A model generated the notes under the pieces. That model did no database searches, was not told where the DNA came from, and was given only the letters and a program-made list of their open reading frames with translations. A DNA stretch of 64,000 nt, from contig NZ_AP025591.1 in the NCBI RefSeq assembly GCF_023169945.1, positions 1,510,501 to 1,574,500 of the forward strand, in the 5' to 3' direction. The stretch comes from Anaeromyxobacter oryzae. Lineage in GTDB: Bacteria > Myxococcota > Myxococcia > Myxococcales > Anaeromyxobacteraceae. The position numbers and the translations under genes are program-made. Position 1 is the stretch's first letter. Each line of letters opens with the position of its first letter. Positions 16,834 through 25,800 of this stretch are shown here, piece by piece.

Positions 16834-18318
16834 ATGCGCGTCATGAATCGCCACGCTTTGCTCGCGCTCTGCCTCGCCCTCTCCGCCCTGCCCGCGGGCG
16901 CCCAGTCGTTCCGGGTGCAGTGCCCGGCGACGACCCCGCTGCACCCCAACGGCAGCACCGTCGATCCCGCCCACCCCGGCCTCGTGAAGTGCCAGCACGT
17001 CGGCGGCGGAGACGGGTACGCGACGATGGGCGACGGCCACCAGATCTACCTGTTCGCCTTCAGCCCCCTCTCCGGCCTGCGGGACATCGAGGCCGGGCTC
17101 CCGGGCACGCAGACCGCGGACACGTTCCTCGGCGGCTACTCCGGCCCGAACTACTCCGCGCTGGGGACCGCCGCCGCCAACGCCGCGGCGACGCCCAGCA
17201 ACGGCGCGGTCACCGAGCCCGCCGGGATCATGGACATGGGCGTGCTCGCCGGGAACGCGCCGGCGCCGCTCATGGCCATCGACGAGGACGACGAGCTGTT
17301 CCTCACCCTCAGCAACCCCGGGATGATCATGCGGCCGGACCTGTTCGAGCAGCACACGGTCCACTTCCACGGGTACCCGAACGCCTCGTCGTTCTTCGAC
17401 GGCGTGCCGGACGCCTCGGTGGCCATCAACATCGCCGGGAGCTTCACCTACTACTACACGGCGCCCGACGCCGGGACCTACTTCTGGCACTGCCACATCA
17501 CGCCGCCCGAGCACCTGCAGATGGGCATGGTCGGGCAGCTGTACGTCCGCCCCCGCCAGGACCGGCTCGGCCCGGCCGACGACCTCGGGGCCGCGCTGCT
17601 GGCCGCGAACCGCAAGGCCGCCGTGGACCCCTCGGCGACCGGCCGCTCGTGCAGCGACATCCTCTGCACCGGACAGACGCCGCTGCCCGTCGGCGCGAGC
17701 GCCACCACGGGCGCGACCGGCGTCACCGGCGGCGCCAGGTACGCCTACAACGACGGGGACGGCTCGACCCGCTACGACGTCGAGTACCCGATCCAGATGA
17801 TGGGGTTCGACCCCAACTTCCACTACGTCGGGATGACGTTCAACCCCGAGTCCTTCGCGGAGATGAAGGACAAGTACCCGCTCCTGAACGGGCGCGGGTA
17901 CCCGGACACGGTGAACCCCGGCGCCATCACGACCGTGTCCGCCGACGGCGTGGCGCGGCCCGCGCAGCCGCTGCCCAGCCTCATCACCATCGACAAGACC
18001 GCCGGCCAGACGCGGGCTCTCCTGCGCCTCTCGATGCTCAGCGTCACCGAGCACGTGACGGTCGGGACGATCGGGCTGCCGATGCGGGTGATCGCGCAGA
18101 ACGCGCGGCTCCTCCGCGACCTCGCCGGCGGCGACACGACCTTCCTGACGAACTCGATCACGATGGGCGGCGGCGAGTCGACCGACGTGATCCTCGACGT
18201 CGGCGACCCTCGGTACCAGCCGGGCCAGACCTTCTTCCTCTACAGCACCAACCTGGATCACCTCTCGAACGACGCCGAGAACTTCGGCGGAATGATGACC
18301 GAGATCCGCATCCAGTAG
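16834..18318 (+). CDS. Multicopper oxidase polypeptide A, with HxH and HCH motifs
   Basis: This 494-residue exported protein has signal peptide MRVMNRHALLALCLALSALPAGAQ. The first cupredoxin domain contains HTVHFHG (H174, H177, H179) and TYFWHCHITPPEHLQMGM (H219, C220, H221, H227, M232). The second stretch supplies type-1 copper ligands within the N-terminal domain, as in two-domain oxidases and MnxG-like enzymes, with two residues inserted between HCH and the next His. A second cupredoxin-like domain follows (from about residue 310 to the end) without the usual HPxHxHG motif. Ribosome site GAGGAGG lies ten bases upstream. The motifs it lacks occur in the next gene, so the two may form one enzyme. 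Substrate unknown. Confidence 0.85.
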   Translation: MRVMNRHALLALCLALSALPAGAQSFRVQCPATTPLHPNGSTVDPAHPGLVKCQHVGGGDGYATMGDGHQIYLFAFSPLSGLRDIEAGLPGTQTADTFLGGYSGPNYSALGTAAANAAATPSNGAVTEPAGIMDMGVLAGNAPAPLMAIDEDDELFLTLSNPGMIMRPDLFEQHTVHFHGYPNASSFFDGVPDASVAINIAGSFTYYYTAPDAGTYFWHCHITPPEHLQMGMVGQLYVRPRQDRLGPADDLGAALLAANRKAAVDPSATGRSCSDILCTGQTPLPVGASATTGATGVTGGARYAYNDGDGSTRYDVEYPIQMMGFDPNFHYVGMTFNPESFAEMKDKYPLLNGRGYPDTVNPGAITTVSADGVARPAQPLPSLITIDKTAGQTRALLRLSMLSVTEHVTVGTIGLPMRVIAQNARLLRDLAGGDTTFLTNSITMGGGESTDVILDVGDPRYQPGQTFFLYSTNLDHLSNDAENFGGMMTEIRIQ

Positions 18319-18329
18319 GAGCCGCCCCC

Positions 18330-19784
18330 ATGACGCCCTTCACGTCGAAGCGCCGCGCGTCGCGCGCGGGAATCCTCGCGGTCTGCGCATCGTTCGCACT
18401 GCTGCCGCTCCGGCCGGCTCGCGCCGCCGTGCCCGGCATCACCGGCACGTCCTTCAGCCTGGTCGCGTCGGCCGACTACACCACCCAGCCCGACGGGGCC
18501 GCCATCTACTCGTGGGGCTACGGCTGTGATCCGGCGACGACGCCGGCCTTCGCGCCGTTCCCCGGCACCTGCCCGCAGATGCAGCTGCCCGGGCCGACGC
18601 TGATCGTGACCGAGGGTCAGCTCGTCACGGTCACCCTCAGGAACGGCCTCCCGCCCGCCGCGGGCAACACCTCCATCGTCTTCCCGGGGTTCCAGGTCAC
18701 GACGACGGGCGGCGTGGCGGGCCTGCTCACGCAGGAGGCCGCCAGCGGCGGCGGCACCGTGACGTACAGCTTCACGGCGACCTCGCCCGGGACGCACGCC
18801 TACCACAGCGGGACGCAGGCCGACCTGCAGATCGAGATGGGGCTCTTCGGCGCCATCGTCGTGCTGCCCGCGAGCCCGCCGGCGGGGTGCGTGAAGGGAC
18901 GCTTCTCGCTCGCCGCCGCGGCGTTCGACAACGCCGCCACCTGCTACGACCGCGAGTACATGTTCCAGCTGAGCGAGATGGACTCCCGCATCCACGACGC
19001 GGCGCTCGCGCAGGTGCAGGCCTGCCCCGTCGGCCCGTGTCCGGCGATCGTCGCGGTCACGGAGCCCTACCACCCGAACTACTTCCTCCTGAACGGTCGG
19101 TCGATGCCCGACGACATGGACACGTCGTACGCGCCCGGCTACGCGCACCAGCCCTACAACGCCAACCCGCACATGCACCCGGGCGAGAAGATCCTGATGC
19201 GGATCGTCGGCCAGGGGCGGTGGCAGCACCCGTTCCACTTCCACGGGAACCACGCGCGCGTCCTCGCGCGCGACGGCAACCTCCTCGTGAGCGCGATCGA
19301 CCAGGTGTCGCTCGCCGGCCCGCTCCTGTTCACGACGCCCACCGTCTCCGGCCAGACGCAGGACCAGATCTTCACCTGGACCGGCAAGGGGCTGAACTGG
19401 GACGTCTACAACCACCACGCCGGCGACGGCAGCACCTGCACGCCGGACGCGGCCGGCTACCACTCGGTCCCGACGGATCCGAACTACGGCGAGTGGTGCG
19501 CCGACCACCTGAAGCCGATCCCGGTGGCGCCGCCCGATCCGACCATCGTCGCCATCGGCCAGTGGTACGGCGGCACGCCCTACCTCGGGATCCAGAGCAC
19601 GGGCGCGTTCACCGGCACCAACGAGCCGCCGGGCACGCTCAACCAGAACCCGCAGGCCGGCTACGCGTACATGTGGCACTCGCACAACGAGCGCGAGATC
19701 ACGACGAACGACGTCTTCCCCGGCGGGATCATGTCGATGCTGCTCATCGACCCTCCGTCCTGGTTCATCGACGAGACCCTCTGA
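18330..19784 (+). CDS. Multicopper oxidase polypeptide B, with HPFHFHG and HSH motifs
   Basis: This 484-residue exported protein has a signal peptide ending LLPLRPARA. The N-terminal cupredoxin domain keeps the fold signature (LPGPTLIVTEGQLVTVTL, EMGLFGAIVV) but has lost both copper motifs: the HxHG position reads SIVFPGF and YHSH reads YHSG. The C-terminal domain carries HPFHFHGNH (H300, H303, H305, H308) and YMWHSHNERE (H450, S451, H452). In standard enzymes the latter is HCH plus a further His and Met; here the type-1 cysteine is serine. Alone it could not make a type-1 site. It starts 11 bases after polypeptide A with a GGAG ribosome site. Confidence 0.85.
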   Translation: MTPFTSKRRASRAGILAVCASFALLPLRPARAAVPGITGTSFSLVASADYTTQPDGAAIYSWGYGCDPATTPAFAPFPGTCPQMQLPGPTLIVTEGQLVTVTLRNGLPPAAGNTSIVFPGFQVTTTGGVAGLLTQEAASGGGTVTYSFTATSPGTHAYHSGTQADLQIEMGLFGAIVVLPASPPAGCVKGRFSLAAAAFDNAATCYDREYMFQLSEMDSRIHDAALAQVQACPVGPCPAIVAVTEPYHPNYFLLNGRSMPDDMDTSYAPGYAHQPYNANPHMHPGEKILMRIVGQGRWQHPFHFHGNHARVLARDGNLLVSAIDQVSLAGPLLFTTPTVSGQTQDQIFTWTGKGLNWDVYNHHAGDGSTCTPDAAGYHSVPTDPNYGEWCADHLKPIPVAPPDPTIVAIGQWYGGTPYLGIQSTGAFTGTNEPPGTLNQNPQAGYAYMWHSHNEREITTNDVFPGGIMSMLLIDPPSWFIDETL

Positions 19785-19811
19785 GGCGCACGAAGGATCG
19801 AGGAGCATCCC

Positions 19812-22800
19812 ATGGCACCCCATCTCCCAGTGAACGTGCGCCTCTCGACGACGGCCGGCGCCCTGGCGCTGCTGGCGCTCGGCGCCGCGTGCAGCTCGAG
19901 CAGCCGCTCCAGCCCGAAGCCGGCGACGTCGTCGTCCCGGAGCCCGCTGCAGGTTCGGATCACGAACGTGCCCGGCACCGCCATCAACCTGACGGCGCAG
20001 CGCATGACCACCACGCTGCGCGACGGCACCGCCCTGCCGATGTGGGGCTACTGCGTGACCGGCTCCTGCACGGCGGCGTGGGCGCCGGGTCCCACGATCG
20101 TCGCGACGGCCGGTGACACGCTGCAGATCAACCTCACGAACGGCCTGCCCGCGCCGACCTCCCTCGTGGTGCTCGGGCAGCTCGGCGGCGGGGTCGGAGC
20201 GCCGCAGAAGATGCCCAGCCCGGCGCACACCGGGCAGAGCTTCACGACGTTCCCGGGCAACGCCCCCGCGCCGGCGCCGTTCGTGCCGCCCGCGCAGGGC
20301 CCGCGCGTCCGCTCGTTCGGCACGGAGGTCCCGGCGGCCACCGCGACCACCGGGCCGACGACGACCACGCTGACGTGGTCGAGCCTGCGGCCCGGGACGT
20401 ACCTCTACGAGACGGGCACGCTCCCGTCGCTCCAGGTGCCGATGGGCCTCTACGGCGTGCTCGTGGTCACGTCCGCGCCGGGCACCGCCTACCCCGGCGT
20501 GACGTACGACGACGACGCGGCGCTGCTGCTCAGCGAGATCGACCCCCGGCAGAACGCCGCCGTGGACGCGGCCGCGCTGGCCGGCACGGACGTGAACGTG
20601 CGCTTCGACGACCCGGCCTGCACGGCGACGCAGCCCTGCTACCCGGCCGCCGTGAACTACGCGCCGACGTACTTCCTCGTGAACGGGAAGCCCTTCGACA
20701 GGACCTCGCCGCAGAACACGGTCGTCGAGGTGGGCAGCACGGCGCCGTACGGCACCGGCAACATCCTGGTCCGGCTCCTCAACGCCGGCTCGCGCACCCA
20801 CGTCCCGTCCATCGTCGGCCTCCCCATGGCGCTCGTCGCCGAGGACGGCAACCCAGCGCCGGGCAACCCCAAGCTCCAGAACGAGGTGCTGCTCACCGCG
20901 GGCAAGACCTACGACGCGGTGGTGAGGCCGCCCGCGAGCACCGGCGGCACGTCCTACGCGCCGGGCACCTTCACGGTGTTCGACCGGTCCCTCAGCCTCA
21001 GCACCGACAACCACCCCGACGGCGGCCTCCAGGCCTTCCTCCTCGTGGACCACGCCGCCGCCGCGACCACCACCACGACGATCAACGGCGTCGCCACGAC
21101 GATCCCGGTGGCGGGCGCGCCGGGGAACCTGCCCGCCGCGGCGACCCCCACGGCAAACCCCGACACGTTCGCCGTCCCCTTCGACACCGCGATCAGCGCG
21201 AACGTCACCACGAACGACGTCGCCGTCGCGAGCGTGGTGCTCGGGACGGGCGCGGCCCACGGCACCCTCGTACTGAACGCCGACGGCAGCTTCACCTACA
21301 CGCCCTCGGCCGGGTTCAGCGGCGTGGACCAGTTCACGTACGTCGCGAACGGCGACCCCACCGTGACGGCGCTCGTGACGCTGAACGTCGCCGCGCAGCT
21401 CACCGGCCCCGCGAACATGCCGGTCGCGAACCCCGACGCGTACACGAGCAGCCTCGTCTCGAGCTTCAGCGCGCCGATCCCCGGCGTCCTCGCGAACGAC
21501 ACCGATCCGAACCGGTTCCCGCTCACCGCCGGCTCGGTCGCCGGCAGCACCTGCGGCTCCGTCGCGCTCGCGCCGGACGGCTCGTTCACGGTGACGGGCA
21601 GCCCGCCCTCGTGCCAGTTCACGTACGTGGCGACGAACTCGCAGGGCACCGCGAGCGCCCCCGCCACCGTCACCGTGACCTTCGGCGCGGCCGGCAGCGT
21701 CGCGGGCCTCGCGGTCTCGGTCGTCGACGCGAGCACCGGGGCCGCGATCCCCGACTACCGCTGGACGCTCCAGGAGGACCTCACCTTCGCGCACGGCACG
21801 ACCGCCACGCCTCCCGTCACCACGCGCACGGTGGGCACGAGCTTCCACCGGAGCCACATGCCCGTCGTGGCCACCGGCTGCGTCGGCCCCGTGAGCTGCG
21901 GCAGCGGGCAGTCCGTCCGCGGGGTCGTCGTGACCGACGCCGACGCGCTCGCGCACCAGACGACGCCGGACCAGGTCGCGCTCGATCCGACGCGGCGGTA
22001 CTACGTCTCCATCCTGCCCGGCGACGGCAGCCCGCCCGGCCACACCATGGGCGGCGGGCAGGTCAAGGCGGCCGGCGCCGCGTGGGCCCCGCTCACGATC
22101 AAGCTCGAGGCGACGCCGCTCCCGACGGCGCAGATGAGCATCTACGTCTACGAGGACGACTCGCCGACGAACGGCCAGGACGAGCCGGCCGAGAGCCCCC
22201 TGGGCGGCTTCAACATCATCCTCATGGACCCGGCCGGCCGCACCGGCGACGTCGCCGGGCAGCAGAGCTACGACGCCTTCAACATGCCGCTCTCGAACGC
22301 GCTGCTCGGCAGGCCGGGCTGCCCGGACGAGCTGAACACGGCGACGAACGGCACCGGGACCGCGGCGGCGGGGAACCTGGTGGGCGTGGTCTACACGTGC
22401 CCGAACGATCCGAACGAGGGGACGCCGGCGGCGAATCCGGCGAGGTACGCGCTCGCGGGGCACGCGCTCATCCAGAACCTGACGCCGGCCCGCTACGACG
22501 TGATCGCCCATCCCGGCGCGGCGCGCGAGGGCGCGGGCGAGATCTGGTGGCAGACCGAGACGCTCGAGGGCACGGCCGCGCAGGACGCGTTCGTCGGCGT
22601 GAACGAGCCGACGTACTTCCAGGAGTTCGGGCCGCCCGGCCCGCACGTGACCATCGGCTTCGTGAACCCCGCACACGTGGCCGCGTACGCGGCGGCCAGC
22701 GGCTTCACGGGCACGAGCACGATCACCGGCAAGATCACGAACCAGCACATGTCGCACCCGTCCGACGTCACGCTGTGGGACTCGGGCTCGTACGGCATGC

Positions 22801-25800
22801 TGTTCTCCACCACCTGCCAGGTGGTGCTGAACTCGCAGGCGGGTGACGGGCCCGCGGTCGCGGCCGCCGAGTGCGATCCGGATGGCAACTTCGTGCTCAC
22901 CGGCGTGCCGGCCGGCAGCTACGACCTCGCCATCTTCGACCAGTGGCTGGACCAGATCATCCAGAACGTCGCGGTGACGGTCCCGGCCAACACGCCGGCC
23001 GTCGCCCTCGGCGACCTCCCGGTGCTGAGCTGGTTCACGCAGTACGACCAGAACATCTTCATGGACCTGAACGGCAACGGGAAGCTCGACCCCGGCGAGC
23101 CCGGCATCTCCAACGTGCCGCTCACCGTCCGCTACCGGAACGGCGCGCCGTCCAACGCCACCCTCTCCGACAGCACCGGGAACGGGATCCTCGTCGAGCT
23201 GTTCCCGCTCTTCAACTGGTACGTCGCCGAGGCGGACACCACCCGCTACAAGCAGACCGGCGTCCACGTCTGGGTGGACGGCGGCGGCAAGCCCGACACG
23301 TCCGGCCCCGGCGCCAGCCTGTGGACCTCCACCTACGCCTACGCGCCCGACGGGAGCACCGAGCGCGTGGAGCAGCCCGGCGCGCTGAGCTACGGCGTGC
23401 AGAGCTTCATCAGCCAGCGAAACCGCGTGGAGTGGGGGCGGACGCCCTACGTGAAGGGCGAGAACGGAGGCATCGTCGGCACGGTCGTCTACTCGTCCAC
23501 GCGCCCCTTCGACGACATGCGGTTCAACGTGCAGACGATCTGGGAGCCGCTCGTCCCGCGCGTCACCGTGAACCTCTACCGCAAGGAGACGCTCGCCGAC
23601 GGCACCGGCACGCTCACGCTCGTCGACACGACGCAGACCTCCAGCTTCGACGACTACGCGAACCTGGTGTACGGCGCCGACGGCGCGCAGTACCTCCTGG
23701 CCTCGGACGGCAGGCTCCGCGTCCCCGCCACCGGCGCGCTCGCCCCGGCCGCGGCGTACCCGGCCGGCAAGCAGGTCAACCTGCAGTGCCCCGGGCAGGA
23801 CCCGGCCGATCCCTTCGTGAGCTACACCCTCGGCGCGACCGACCGGCAGCGCTGTTACGACGGCTGGCACGACTGGAACCAGGTGCAGGCCGCCCCGTAC
23901 GACGGCCGCTACGTCTTCCCGAGCGCGGCCTACGTCGCGGCGCACCCGCTCACGGGGGCGCAGAAGGCCGCCGGCCAGACCCTGGTCAGCCTCCCGCCGG
24001 GCACGTACGTGGTCGAGGAGGTCACGCCGCCCGGCTACGAGGTCGTGAAGGAGGAGGACAAGAACATCCTCATCGGCGACGCGTTCACCGGGCCCGCGCC
24101 GCAGCAGTTCGGCGCCCTCGCCAGCATCTTCATCCTCCCGGACCAGGCGACCCTGAACAACGCGAACCCGTACGCCCCGGGCACCGGCGACCCCGGCTTC
24201 CAGAGCGATCCCACCACGAACCTCGGCGTCTACGGCGTCACCACCGGCACGGCGTTCCCCGAGTGCGTCGGCAACCTGCACCGCGTGCCGGACTTCCTGA
24301 GCCTCTACCCGCAGGCGCAGCAGGTCGCGCCGTTCGCCGGCATGGACCGGCCGCTGTGCGACCGCAAGAAGGTGGTGCTGAACGATCAGATGCAGGCGAG
24401 CGCGACCTTCTTCGTCTTCACCGAGACGCCCGTCGCCTCGAACAACACGGGCATCATCCTCGACGACGCCTCCTCCGAGTTCAACGCGGTCTCGCCGGAC
24501 TTCGGCGAGAAGGCCTCGGTGCCCTTCGTCCCGGTGTCGATCAAGGACTTCACCGGGAACGAGATCGGCCGCACCTACAGCGACCAGTGGGGCGCGTACA
24601 ACATGATGACGCCGTCGAGCTGGCTCGTGAACCCGCCGACGCCGTCCGGCTACGGGCCGAACATGCTCGTCACCTGCATCAACGACCCGGGACCGATCCC
24701 GGATCCCGTCACCGGCGCGCCCGTCACGGATCCGGCCTACAACCCCGCGTACAGCAACTTCTGCTACACGAACCCGTACATGCCGGGGCAGACGACGTAC
24801 CTGGACACCCCGGTCCTGCCCATCGCGGCCTTCGCGGCCGGCTACAACCCCGCCGACTGCGCCCTCCCCGACGCGACGCCCGCCATCCAGCGGGTGGACG
24901 GGAGCGGCGGGTTCGGCCCGTGGCTGCCGACCACGGGCGGCACGCTGACGATCACCGCGCAGGGCGATCAGCAGGTGCAGAACCCGGCCTACGCCGGCCC
25001 GTTCGCGGCGAGCGGCCTCACGAGCCAGCTCACGATCACCCGCCACTACGGGTTCGGCAGCGCGCGGGGCAGCGTCCGGATCGGCAACGTCGACCTCACC
25101 GGCAGCGTCACGGGGTGGAGCGACGGCACGATCGTCGTCGCCGTCCCGGCCGGCACGCCGACCGGCGAGCTGTCCATCACCACCGCCGCCGGCCAGACCT
25201 CGCTCGACACCGTCACCGTGAACCTCGAGGACAGGACGCCGGCGCGCGTCTCGCCGGGGGTCTCCACCATCCAGGGCGCCATCGACACCGCGAGCCCGGG
25301 CGACCTCATCCTGATCGACGCCGGGACCTACAGCGAGCTCGTGATCATGTGGAAGCCGGTCCGGCTGCAGGGCGTCGGCGCCGCGTCGGTCATCATCAAC
25401 GCGGCGAAGTACCCGACGTCCAAGCTCGAGGCCTGGCGGCCGCGGATCAACGCGCTGTTCAACATCGACCCGATCATCGGGAACCAGGTCGGTCCGTCGC
25501 AGGTCGACCCGCTCCCCGGCCAGGAGATCACCGGCGGCACGGTCGTGCTCGAGCCGACGGTGCTCGGCACCGAGGAGGGCGCCGGCATCACCGTGCTCGC
25601 GAAGAACCTCCCCGCCTCGCGGTGCTTCGACGTGACGGCGGTGGGGTACGAGAGCAACTTCCTGTGCGCCCCCTCGCGCATCGACGGCCTCAGCGTCACC
25701 GGGGGTGACGCCGGCGGCGGCATCTACGTCAACGGCTGGGCCCACCAGCTCGAGATCTCGAACGACCGCGTGTACGGGAACGCCGGCGCCTACAACGGCG

